Shown here: positions 23,495 to 31,054 of the stretch, one piece after another | Layout: each line of letters opens with the position of its first letter | How positions within the stretch are numbered: the first letter of the stretch is position 1 | Source of the DNA: an uncultured Lachnospiraceae bacterium | GTDB lineage: Bacteria; Bacillota; Clostridia; Lachnospirales; Lachnospiraceae | Assembly (NCBI GenBank): GCA_910577655.1 | Contig: CAJTOW010000012.1 | Location: 11,625-55,117 of the forward strand | Length of the DNA stretch: 43,493 bases | Reading direction: 5' to 3' | Made by a program: the position numbers and the translations under genes | The notes under the pieces: model-generated | The model's input: only the letters and a program-made list of their open reading frames with translations | The model's database searches: none | What the model was told of the DNA's origin: nothing

Positions 23495-24121
23495 TCATTT
23501 TGAAAAGTTCTCTTGTTCCCACTCCATTTTCTTCTGGATCTCTCCCACTTTCTTGTAAAACATAGTCCTGCTGACCCCACATAAGTCCGCTGCTTCCGTC
23601 GCCGTAATCTCTTTCGACACCCACCGGTTATAGATTTGGGTGAAATTCCCCGGCATCTGTTTTGGCGGCCGTCCAAACTTGATTCCCTTCTGCTTTGCTT
23701 CCGCGATTCCTTCCCTCTGTCGGCTTTTCCGGACATTTTTATCCTTATCTGTAACATAATCCAATATGGAATACACAACGTCTGCCACCAGAAAACCATA
23801 CTGAGCTTTGCCTTTCCGGGTATCCAGCTGGGGAATTTCCAGAACAATGATATCTGCTTTCTTTTCCTTGGTCAGGATCCGCCATTGTTCCTTGATTTCT
23901 GTATATCCTCCCCCCAGATCCGCCAGCCTGCTGATATAAAGCACGTCATCTTTGTCAAGTTTTCTGACTAATTTTGCATATTGCGGAAAGGTCTTCTTGT
24001 TTTTCTGAGGGATATCTATATAGATATGTTCTTCTGGCACCTGCATTTCAAGCATGGTTGTGCGGATATCCTTTTCCTGGTTTTCTGTCGTAATTCTCCC
24101 ATAGGCATATACTTTACCCAT
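23495..24121 (-). CDS. Degenerate serine-recombinase-like protein, probable DNA-binding regulator
   Basis: A 208-residue protein in the size and order of Hin/Gin resolvases: N-terminal resolvase fold (VYAYGRITTENQEKDI), long E helix (KSRQREGIAEAKQKG, FGRPP), then a C-terminal helix-turn-helix (ITATEAADLCGVSRTMFYKK). The catalytic serine of the usual R-V-S-T motif is Thr (RITT), and the two active-site arginines of the D-R-L-G-R loop are missing (LADLGGG). It is therefore unlikely to cut DNA by the normal mechanism while keeping the DNA-binding part. It heads the glycan operon, 32 nt before the first enzyme gene, so regulation of the operon is the natural inference. ATG 24121 has GGAGGGG at 6 nt. 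Confidence 0.85.
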   Translation of the reverse strand: MGKVYAYGRITTENQEKDIRTTMLEMQVPEEHIYIDIPQKNKKTFPQYAKLVRKLDKDDVLYISRLADLGGGYTEIKEQWRILTKEKKADIIVLEIPQLDTRKGKAQYGFLVADVVYSILDYVTDKDKNVRKSRQREGIAEAKQKGIKFGRPPKQMPGNFTQIYNRWVSKEITATEAADLCGVSRTMFYKKVGEIQKKMEWEQENFSK

Positions 24122-24139
24122 GCATATCCCCTCCATTTT

Positions 24140-24157
24140 AAAAACCTATAGGTTTTT
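24140..24157. promoter_or_regulatory. Perfect 18-bp palindrome, candidate operator or crossover site
   Basis: AAAAACCTATAGGTTTTT reads the same on both strands and ends 19 nt before the start codon of the recombinase-like gene. This is where an autoregulating dimer or a serine-recombinase crossover site would sit. A related site lies at 24275-24294. Confidence 0.6.
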
Positions 24158-24274
24158 CGACAAATTTTATTTTGGAAAAGTGTTGTGAAAATCAACAAAG
24201 AAAAAGCTTAACTTATCCCGAAAGATGACGATGTAAATAAAGAATCAGCTTGTTTTTTCAATACATTGTTTTTT

Positions 24275-24294
24275 AAAAAACCTATGACTTTTTC
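24275..24294. promoter_or_regulatory. Second, degenerate copy of the palindromic site
   Basis: AAAAACCTATGACTTTTTC matches the 24140-24157 palindrome in 15 of 18 positions; only the three bases after AAAAACCTAT differ, so the right half-site is weakened. The two copies are directly oriented and about 136 bp apart, bracketing an AT-rich stretch that probably holds the operon promoter. Confidence 0.45.
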
Positions 24295-24321
24295 AATTAA
24301 GTCTCTTCCCTTGAAAATACA

Positions 24322-24401
24322 AGAAAATCCGACACTAAAAAAGGTGTAAAGCCATGAACTGCATATTCATGACATTACACCTTTCTGATGCCGGATTTTC
24401 T
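24322..24401 (-). terminator. Three-tier hairpin downstream of trkH
   Basis: AGAAAATCCG (24322-24331) pairs with CGGATTTTCT (24392-24401); inside it AAAGGTGTAA (24340-24349) pairs with TTACACCTTT (24375-24384); inside that CATGAA (24353-24358) pairs with TTCATG (24366-24371). It starts 2 nt after the trkH stop. Its role as the trkHA terminator is likely, though the usual T-run is only partial. Confidence 0.65.
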
Positions 24402-24403
24402 CT

Positions 24404-25843
24404 CTAAAATTTCCTCCACGTCTCCCTGGAGAACATCACCAGGATCGGGAATATCTCCAGTCTCCCGGCCAGCATATCAAATATCAGGATCAGCTTGGAG
24501 AAATTGCTGAATACACTGAAATTCCCGCTGGGGCCTACCACGTCCAGTCCGGGACCGATGTTGTTGAAGGTCGCGGCCACTGCTGTGAAGTTGGTGACCA
24601 GGGTCTGCTCGTCCACTGCGATCAGAAGCATGGAGAATGCAAAGATCAGCACATAAGCCACACAGTAGACATTGGTGGCGCGTACCACCTCATGCTCGAT
24701 CAGCTTACCGTCCATCTTGATCTTCTTGACAGCATTGGGATGAACCAGCTGGATCAGTTCCTTCTTCACTGTCTTAATAAGGATCAGGAACCGGGACACC
24801 TTCATGCCGCCGCCAGTGCTTCCTGCGCAGGCCCCCATGAACATCAGCATCACCAGGATCGTCCGGGATGCCTGGGGCCATTTGTTAAAATCCGTGGTGG
24901 CAAAGCCGGTGGTGGTGACAATGGAGCCCACCTGGAAGGCCGCCTGCTGGAAGGCCGCACCCACAGACTGGAAGATCCCCAGGGTATCCCAGGTAATGGC
25001 TGCGATAGAAGCCGCGATCACCAGCAGATAGGTACGGATCTCCTCCATCTCAAAGGCCTGCTTCGCCTTGCCCATAATGATGAAGAAATAAGCATTAAAA
25101 TTGATTCCAAATAGGATCATAAAAACCGTAACCACATTCTGCAGATAGGGGGAATAGCCGGCAAAGCTGTCATTCTTGATGCCAAAGCCTCCGGTTCCGG
25201 CTGTTCCGAATGCCGTGGTCAGAGCATCGAAAAAGGGCATCCCTCCCAGCAGCAAAAACACGATCTCAGTCACTGTCATCACAATGTAGATCTCATAGAG
25301 AATCTTTGCCGTGGTCTGCACCTTAGGGACCAGACGGCTGACGCTGGGGCCGGGGCTCTCCGCCTTCATCAGGTTCATACGGCTCCCGCCGGCCATAGGC
25401 AGAAGGCACAGCAAAAACACCAGGACACCCATGCCGCCGATCCAGTGGGTAAAGCTCCTCCAGAACAGCAGACAGTTGGGCAGCGCCTCCACACTGGTCA
25501 GGATACTGGCTCCCGTGGTGGTGAAACCGGAAACCGTCTCAAAAAGCGCATCCACCGGATTGGGGATATAGCCGCTGATGACAAAGGGCATGGCCCCCAT
25601 GACACTTAAAACCACCCAGCTTAAAGACACGGTTACAAAGCCCTCTGCCGCATAGAAGATCTCGCTCTTTGGCTTTTTTCGCACCAATAGAAGGCCTAAC
25701 ACCAGACAGGCCACCGCTGTAATGGCAAGGCTGGTTCCGGACGGCTCTCTGTAGATCACCGCCACCGTGCAGGGAAGCAAAAGCAATACCGCCTCGACAT
25801 TCAGAATCCATCCGATAACATATACTATAATGGAATAATTCAT
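24404..25843 (-). CDS. trkH: TrkH/KtrB family potassium uptake membrane protein
   Basis: A 479-residue polytopic membrane protein with about ten spans. The four pore-loop filters are recognisable: VSGFTTTGASIL, FGTAGTGGFGIKN, TTTGFATTDFNKWP and FNNIGPGLDVVG. GSTGGGMKVSRFLIL is also a family signature. It forms the K+-conducting subunit in the cytoplasmic membrane and works with the cytoplasmic NAD/ATP-binding TrkA encoded next door. AGGAG precedes ATG 25843. The gene order trkA-trkH on the minus strand and the hairpin after the stop suggest a two-gene operon. Confidence 0.95.
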   Translation of the reverse strand: MNYSIIVYVIGWILNVEAVLLLLPCTVAVIYREPSGTSLAITAVACLVLGLLLVRKKPKSEIFYAAEGFVTVSLSWVVLSVMGAMPFVISGYIPNPVDALFETVSGFTTTGASILTSVEALPNCLLFWRSFTHWIGGMGVLVFLLCLLPMAGGSRMNLMKAESPGPSVSRLVPKVQTTAKILYEIYIVMTVTEIVFLLLGGMPFFDALTTAFGTAGTGGFGIKNDSFAGYSPYLQNVVTVFMILFGINFNAYFFIIMGKAKQAFEMEEIRTYLLVIAASIAAITWDTLGIFQSVGAAFQQAAFQVGSIVTTTGFATTDFNKWPQASRTILVMLMFMGACAGSTGGGMKVSRFLILIKTVKKELIQLVHPNAVKKIKMDGKLIEHEVVRATNVYCVAYVLIFAFSMLLIAVDEQTLVTNFTAVAATFNNIGPGLDVVGPSGNFSVFSNFSKLILIFDMLAGRLEIFPILVMFSRETWRKF

Positions 25844-25861
25844 AAGTAACTCCTATTTTCT

Positions 25862-25873
25862 GTAACCGTTCAG
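25862..25873. repeat. Dispersed motif GTAACCGTTCAG, trkA/trkH gap
   Basis: An exact copy of the 12-bp word, 46 nt after the trkA stop. The same exact word occurs at 27345-27356. Function unknown. Confidence 0.45.
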
Positions 25874-25918
25874 CCATGCAGCCATGTGAAAACAAGAAGA
25901 TTCATGGCCGGACTGCCG

Positions 25919-27277
25919 CTATTTTTTCAAAATATCCCTTATATCCCTGAGCCCCCTCTGGCTGGTCACTACGATCACCGTATCCCCTTTCTGGATATGA
26001 TCCTGGCCTCTTGGAATCCGGATCGTTCCGTTCCGGTTGATACAGCCGATCAGAAGATTGTCCTTGAGCCGGATCTTCATCAGCGGGACATTGGTCACCT
26101 CCGAATCCTCACGGATCTGGAATTCCAGCGCCTCCGCCTTGCCGTCCAGAATATGGTACAAGGTTTCCACATTGCTTCCGATGGTATTCTGCATGGCGCG
26201 TACGTGCTGCAGGATGGTATCAGCGGTAATGAATTTGGGATGGATCAGGCTCCCCAGGTCCATCCGGTTGATAATTTCGTCAAAGGCAATCCGGTTGATC
26301 TTGGTCACCAGTTTGGCCCTGGAGATCTCCTTGGCAAAAAGAGCCAGGAACACATTCTCCTCGTCCATACTGGTCAGGGTGACAAATGCCTCCGCCTTGT
26401 CCAGCCCCTCCTCCCGCAAAAGATCCCGGTTGCTGCCGTCTCCGTTGATGATCAGAGTATCTGGCAAATGCTCACACAGCTCCTCGCAGCGCTTCCTGTC
26501 CCGCTCAATGATCTTCACACGGATACGCATGGAGGTCAGCTGTCTGGCCAGATACACAGCGATCTTGCTGCCTCCGATGATCATGGTATTGGTGACAGGA
26601 TTGGTCTGAACCCCGATCTTCTTAAAAAATTCCATGGAATTGCGGGGCGCCGCCATAATGGATACGATGTCTCCATCATGAATGACATATTTTCCATCCG
26701 GGATAACTACCTCATCTCCCCGCTCCACGCCGCTGATCAGTACATCACAGTGGTACTTACTGTCAATGTCCATGACCGACAGCCCATCCAGCCTGAATTC
26801 CGGCTGGACTTTAAACTTCACCAGCTCCGCCCGCCCTTTTGCGAATGGATCAATCTTGATGGCTGACGGGAAGCGCAGGATCCTGGATATCTCGTTGGCC
26901 GCCGCCAGCTCCGGATTAAGGATCATGGAAATCCCCAGCTTCTCCTGGATAAACCCGATCTCCTGGTAATACACCGGATTGCGCACACGGGCAATGGTAT
27001 GGCAGTTTCCCGCCTTCTTGGCGATCACACAGCACAGCAGATTCAGCTCGTCGGAACCTGTAACCGCAATCATAATATCTGCCGTCTCCACACCAGCTTC
27101 CGTCTGAACCGCGATACTGGCGCCGTTTCCCACAAGCTTGATGGCGTCAATCTCCTCCGGAACCCCCTGGATCCTTGCCGCTGATTCGTCAATCAGTACA
27201 ACATCATGCTCCTCCTGGGCAAGCTGCGCTCCCAGAGTGACGCCGACCTTTCCGCAGCCAATAATGATTATCTTCAT
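25919..27277 (-). CDS. trkA: TrkA, nucleotide-binding regulatory subunit of Trk potassium uptake
   Basis: A 452-residue cytoplasmic protein made of two RCK-N/TrkA-C units. The first Rossmann motif is IIIGCGKVGVTLG with LIDESAARIQG; the second starts near residue 228 (MIIGGSKIAVYLARQL, then KIIERDRKRCEEL). TrkA-C domains lie near residues 130-220 and 370-452. It binds NAD(H) or ATP and gates TrkH. The open frame starts at 27289, but ATG 27277 has GGAGGG 4 nt upstream, giving MKIIIIGCGKVG. It lies upstream of trkH with a 75-bp gap that carries a copy of the dispersed GTAAC motif. Confidence 0.95.
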   Translation of the reverse strand: MKIIIIGCGKVGVTLGAQLAQEEHDVVLIDESAARIQGVPEEIDAIKLVGNGASIAVQTEAGVETADIMIAVTGSDELNLLCCVIAKKAGNCHTIARVRNPVYYQEIGFIQEKLGISMILNPELAAANEISRILRFPSAIKIDPFAKGRAELVKFKVQPEFRLDGLSVMDIDSKYHCDVLISGVERGDEVVIPDGKYVIHDGDIVSIMAAPRNSMEFFKKIGVQTNPVTNTMIIGGSKIAVYLARQLTSMRIRVKIIERDRKRCEELCEHLPDTLIINGDGSNRDLLREEGLDKAEAFVTLTSMDEENVFLALFAKEISRAKLVTKINRIAFDEIINRMDLGSLIHPKFITADTILQHVRAMQNTIGSNVETLYHILDGKAEALEFQIREDSEVTNVPLMKIRLKDNLLIGCINRNGTIRIPRGQDHIQKGDTVIVVTSQRGLRDIRDILKK

Positions 27278-27344
27278 GTAGCCCTCCATACGATTTGATA
27301 TTCATAAAACATTTTCAGGCACCTGCTTTAGATGCAGCAGCACC

Positions 27345-27372
27345 GTAACCGTTCAGACCTTTGCACTGTTAC
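27345..27372. repeat. Dispersed motif pair forming an imperfect inverted repeat at the end of the molybdenum hydroxylase operon
   Basis: GTAACCGTTCAG (27345-27356) faces TTGCACTGTTAC (27361-27372), whose complement matches it in 9 of 12 positions, with a 4-nt loop. It overlaps the stop codon of the large hydroxylase subunit (27369-27371). It may act as a terminator or be a decayed repeat. Confidence 0.45.
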
Positions 27373-29678
27373 ATGGCACCATCTGTCTCCAGCTTCCCCA
27401 TCCCTTTAAAGACCTTTTCTGCCGTTATGGGCAGCTCCCGGATGTGGACGCCGCCGGTCGCATTGGCTATGGCGCCGGCTATGGCCGGGGACGGTGTGTT
27501 GATCACGATCTCCCCGATGGACTTGGCGCCGAATGGTCCGGTTGCCTCATAGCTGGACTCGAATTCCACCCGGAGTCTGCCTATATCCATGCGGGAAGGC
27601 AGCTTGTACTGCATAAAGGAATTCTCATATACCCTTCCCTGCCGGGAACGGGTGACATCCTCAAACATGGCCATACCAATGCCCTGCCCCAGGCCGCCCT
27701 CTGTCTGAACCCGTGTCAGATTGGGATTGAGTGATGTGCCGCAGTCCACCACGGCTACATAATCCACCAGGTCATAATGTCCCGTTTCTTTGTCCAGCTC
27801 GATTTCCGCGATCCCCACCATAAAGGGCGGAGGCGATATCTCGGAAGATCTGGTCTCCACAACCTCCAGAGCCTTCCCATTGTTGCACATAACACGGTTT
27901 GCCAGATCCTTCAGGGTGATCTGGCCGGCGCTGTCCGTGCGAAAGACGGTTTCTCCGTCGAAATCCACGTCTTCCACGGCACATTCCAGATATTCGGCAC
28001 CCTTTTCCCGTATCTTTTTTACCATCTTCTCACTGGCCTTCACCGCCGCCATACCGGTGAGATAAGCGGTGCTGGAAGCGTAAGAACCAGAATCATAAGG
28101 CGACACATCCGTATCCACTCCATGGGGGATCACATTCTCTATATCGCAGCACAGGCAGTCTGCGCAGATCTGGGCCAGAGTCGTATCACAGCCGGTACCC
28201 ATATCCGCCGCCGCAATCATCATGGTATAGAAGCCGTCGTCATTGAGCTTGAGTCCCACGGATCCCACATCACATCTGGATATGGAGGATCCCTGCATGG
28301 CCATGGCCACGCCTACGGAACGCACCTTTCCATTGCCCATGTCCCGGCAGGGATATTTCTCATCCCACCCAATCATCTCCCTGGCTCTGGCCATACAGCG
28401 GTCCAGAGCGCAGCTTCCGGCTGTCTCCCCATAATAGGCAGGCATCACATCCCCCTCCCGCACCATATTCTTCTCCCGCAGCAGGGTGGGGTCCATATGT
28501 AGCTTCTCCGCCAGCTCATTGACCGCGCTCTCCAGGGCGAAGATCCCCTGGGTGGCGCCGTAGCCCCGGTAGGCTCCTGCGGACATGGTGTTGGTATATA
28601 CCACATCGTAGGCAAACCGGAAGGCCCGGGGAGTCCGGTACAGGGGGATGGACTTGTGGCCGGAAAGCCCCACCGTAGTAGGGCCATGCTCCCCGAATGC
28701 CCCTGTATTGGACAAGGTATACAGATCAATGGCCTGGAGAATCCCATGCTCGTCGGCTCCTACCCGCACGGTCACCTCCATCTCGTGGCGGGGGGAGGAC
28801 GCGATCTGGGACTCATAGCGGGTGAAGATCATCATGGCCGGACGGCCTGTGAGCCAGGTCACCAGGGCCGGATAGATCTCCGATACGGCACTCTGCTTGG
28901 CTCCGAAGCCGCCTCCGATCCGGGGCTTGATCACTCTCACCCTGGATTTGGGAATGTTCAGGGCATTGGCCACGATCCTGCGGCAGTGGAACACCACCTG
29001 TGTGGAAGTTGTGACCACCAGACGCCCGTAAGTATCCATGGTTGTGAAGGTCCGGAAGGTCTCCATCATAGCCTGCTGGTTGGCCTTTACGTGGTAAGTC
29101 TGCTCCACCTTGCAGGCACATCCCGCCAGCACGGCATCCACATCTCCCATGGATTCCTGGCCGCAGGCACACAGATTCCGTCTGTTGTCCGCTCCCACAT
29201 CACAGAGGCTCTCCCAGTTGTCCTCGGGATGAACCAGCACCGGATTGTCCTTGGCCTTGTGGATATCCAGCACCGGCTCCAGTACCTGATAGCGGACGCG
29301 GATCAGTTTCAGAGCCCGGTCCACTGCTTCTTCGGTCTCACCGGCCACCACCGCGGCCACATCTCCCACAAACCGCATCCTCCTGTCCAGGATCAGCCGG
29401 TCATAGGGGCTGGGCTCCGGGTAGGTCTGACCGGCCATAGTGAACCGCCGCTTCGGCGCGTCCTCCCAGTTGAGCACTGCCGCGATCCCGTCTACGGCCC
29501 TGGCGCGGCTGGTGTCCATCTCTTCGATCCAGGCATGGGCATGGGGACACCGGAGCACCTTGACCACCAGACAGTCTTTCGGTGCAATATCTTCTGTGTA
29601 GACCGGCTTTCCGGTCACCAGGGCTTTGGCATCCTTCTTGATCACGGGTGCGCCCACATAACGCCTCTTTACTTCCAT
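27369..29678 (-). CDS. Molybdenum hydroxylase large subunit (xanthine dehydrogenase family)
   Basis: A 769-residue molybdopterin-binding subunit. It starts with the family's substrate-channel domain (KDAKALVTGKPVYTEDI, HAHAWIEEMD), followed by IGGGFGAKQ, AYRGYGATQGIFALE, AADMGTGCDTTLAQI and GGLGQGIGMAMFEDV, blocks that hold the molybdenum cofactor and the active-site glutamate region. It oxidises a heterocycle or similar compound by adding an oxygen from water. The open frame extends to 29822, but ATG 29678 (MEVKRRYVG) follows GGGAGG and begins 4 nt after the stop of the iron-sulfur subunit. Xanthine or hypoxanthine is the usual guess for such three-gene sets, but other substrates are common. 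Confidence 0.92.
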   Translation of the reverse strand: MEVKRRYVGAPVIKKDAKALVTGKPVYTEDIAPKDCLVVKVLRCPHAHAWIEEMDTSRARAVDGIAAVLNWEDAPKRRFTMAGQTYPEPSPYDRLILDRRMRFVGDVAAVVAGETEEAVDRALKLIRVRYQVLEPVLDIHKAKDNPVLVHPEDNWESLCDVGADNRRNLCACGQESMGDVDAVLAGCACKVEQTYHVKANQQAMMETFRTFTTMDTYGRLVVTTSTQVVFHCRRIVANALNIPKSRVRVIKPRIGGGFGAKQSAVSEIYPALVTWLTGRPAMMIFTRYESQIASSPRHEMEVTVRVGADEHGILQAIDLYTLSNTGAFGEHGPTTVGLSGHKSIPLYRTPRAFRFAYDVVYTNTMSAGAYRGYGATQGIFALESAVNELAEKLHMDPTLLREKNMVREGDVMPAYYGETAGSCALDRCMARAREMIGWDEKYPCRDMGNGKVRSVGVAMAMQGSSISRCDVGSVGLKLNDDGFYTMMIAAADMGTGCDTTLAQICADCLCCDIENVIPHGVDTDVSPYDSGSYASSTAYLTGMAAVKASEKMVKKIREKGAEYLECAVEDVDFDGETVFRTDSAGQITLKDLANRVMCNNGKALEVVETRSSEISPPPFMVGIAEIELDKETGHYDLVDYVAVVDCGTSLNPNLTRVQTEGGLGQGIGMAMFEDVTRSRQGRVYENSFMQYKLPSRMDIGRLRVEFESSYEATGPFGAKSIGEIVINTPSPAIAGAIANATGGVHIRELPITAEKVFKGMGKLETDGAM

Positions 29679-29682
29679 CCGC

Positions 29683-30135
29683 CTACACCTCCCTGCCAAG
29701 ATATTTCTCGATTGCACGCAGCTGGCTGGCATACCCGGTACAGCGGCAGAGGTTCCCGGCCAGATACTCCCTGACAGCATCCTGATCCGGGTGATCCAGC
29801 TCCCGCTCCATGGCCAGCACATTCATGATAAGGCCCGGACTGCAGAAGCCGCACTGCTCCCCGCCCTCCTGGGCCAGGAAGAGTCCCAACTCCTCCGCCT
29901 GCCGTGAAACTCCCTCCAGAGTCGTCACTTCTCTCCCCTCCACCCTGGCTGCCAGAGTAGAGCAGGACAGTACCGGCATCCCGTCCAGCCATACAGTACA
30001 CAAGCCGCAGTTGGATGTCTCACAGCCCCGTTTCACACTGTAGCAGCCCTTTTCCCGGACTACATCCAGAAGTACCGTGGACGGCGTGATCCTGGCAGTC
30101 ACCCTTCTGCCATTCAATACAAACTGAATTTCCAT
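29683..30135 (-). CDS. Molybdenum hydroxylase 2Fe-2S subunit
   Basis: A 150-residue protein with two [2Fe-2S] clusters. The N-terminal plant-type ferredoxin motif is GCETSNCGLCTVWLDG with a later Cys in VLSC; the C-terminal cluster motif is QCGFCSPGLIMNVLA and NLCRCTGY. It passes electrons from the molybdenum site to the FAD subunit. The frame is open upstream to 30345, but ATG 30135 with AGGGGG 6 nt upstream matches the family start and nearly abuts the FAD subunit gene, whose stop is at 30137. Confidence 0.94.
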   Translation of the reverse strand: MEIQFVLNGRRVTARITPSTVLLDVVREKGCYSVKRGCETSNCGLCTVWLDGMPVLSCSTLAARVEGREVTTLEGVSRQAEELGLFLAQEGGEQCGFCSPGLIMNVLAMERELDHPDQDAVREYLAGNLCRCTGYASQLRAIEKYLGREV

Positions 30136-30136
30136 A

Positions 30137-31021
30137 CTACACCCCCTCTTGTGCAGGCCCGCTCCGGCCGGCCTCTGGTTCCTGACCAGCCACCCACGGA
30201 CCGGACTTCTGGCTCTCCGGTTCTGGCCTGCCGGCATCCTCACCAGCCTTGTGATCCGTCTGTTCCAGTCTCTCCAGCAGCCTGCGGATATACACCTGGG
30301 CCAGATGCCTGCGGTACTCCCCGCCTGCCCGCATATTATCCCCATAGTTATAAGCTTCTGCGGCCTTTCTGGCCTGCTCTGCCAGGGATTCTCCTGTCAC
30401 CGGACGCACCACCAGGGCTGCCTTAGCAGGACGGGCCCCTACAGAGAAGTAATATGTTCCGTCCTTTCTGGCCACTCCGCAGGCAATCACCGGAAAATCT
30501 GTTCTGGAATTCCGCTGGGTTATGTAAGCCGCCTTCCTGCCGTCTTTTCTGATGATCACACGGACCAGGATATCCCGGTCATATGCCCTGGCGGCAAACT
30601 CTGCCAGGGGGATGGTTCCGCCCTTATACAGCTCCACCCAGGCATCCGTCACCAGCATGCAGGCCAGAATATCCGAAAAACCGAAACGTCCGAAGATACT
30701 TCCACCCACCGTAGCCCCATTGCGGAACTGGGTTCCCACTATGTGTCTGGTACACTCCCGGAATATATTGTCAAAATATTCATTAAGACCCTTATGGGTC
30801 TCCAGCTTCCTTAGGCTGCACATACAGCCGATACGGAATTCCTTGTCATCCTCCTGGATCTGATCCAGACCCAGCCCTGACAGATCAATCAGGGTTCCCT
30901 TTTGTCCCCTGCCCATCTTCAGCCACATCATACCGCCCACCAGCACATTGCTGCGCTTCTGGTTCAGCTCATAAGCCTCCTCAAGACTCTCCACCTTTTT
31001 GTATTCCTTTGCACGAAACAC
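30137..31021 (-). CDS. Molybdenum hydroxylase FAD-binding subunit (CoxM/XdhB type)
   Basis: A 294-residue protein. VLVGGMMWLKMG is the first FAD-binding loop and VGTQFRNGATVGGSIFGRFG the second, followed by the family C-terminal domain (ITQRNSRTDFPVIACGVA). The last ~40 residues are a charged Gly/Pro/Glu tail not typical of the family. It accepts electrons from the iron-sulfur subunit and passes them to NAD or another acceptor. The start is GTG 31021, with GGGAGGG 7 nt upstream. It is the first gene of the operon and is followed directly by the iron-sulfur and molybdenum subunits. Confidence 0.9.
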   Translation of the reverse strand: MFRAKEYKKVESLEEAYELNQKRSNVLVGGMMWLKMGRGQKGTLIDLSGLGLDQIQEDDKEFRIGCMCSLRKLETHKGLNEYFDNIFRECTRHIVGTQFRNGATVGGSIFGRFGFSDILACMLVTDAWVELYKGGTIPLAEFAARAYDRDILVRVIIRKDGRKAAYITQRNSRTDFPVIACGVARKDGTYYFSVGARPAKAALVVRPVTGESLAEQARKAAEAYNYGDNMRAGGEYRRHLAQVYIRRLLERLEQTDHKAGEDAGRPEPESQKSGPWVAGQEPEAGRSGPAQEGV

Positions 31022-31054
31022 TGCTTTCCCTCCCCGATATTTTGCTTATGGCTC

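Noticed and set aside
27444..29774. Long plus-strand frames opposite the hydroxylase large subunit
   Set aside because: Antisense shadows of a GC-rich gene, with His/Gly/Pro-rich composition and no ribosome sites.
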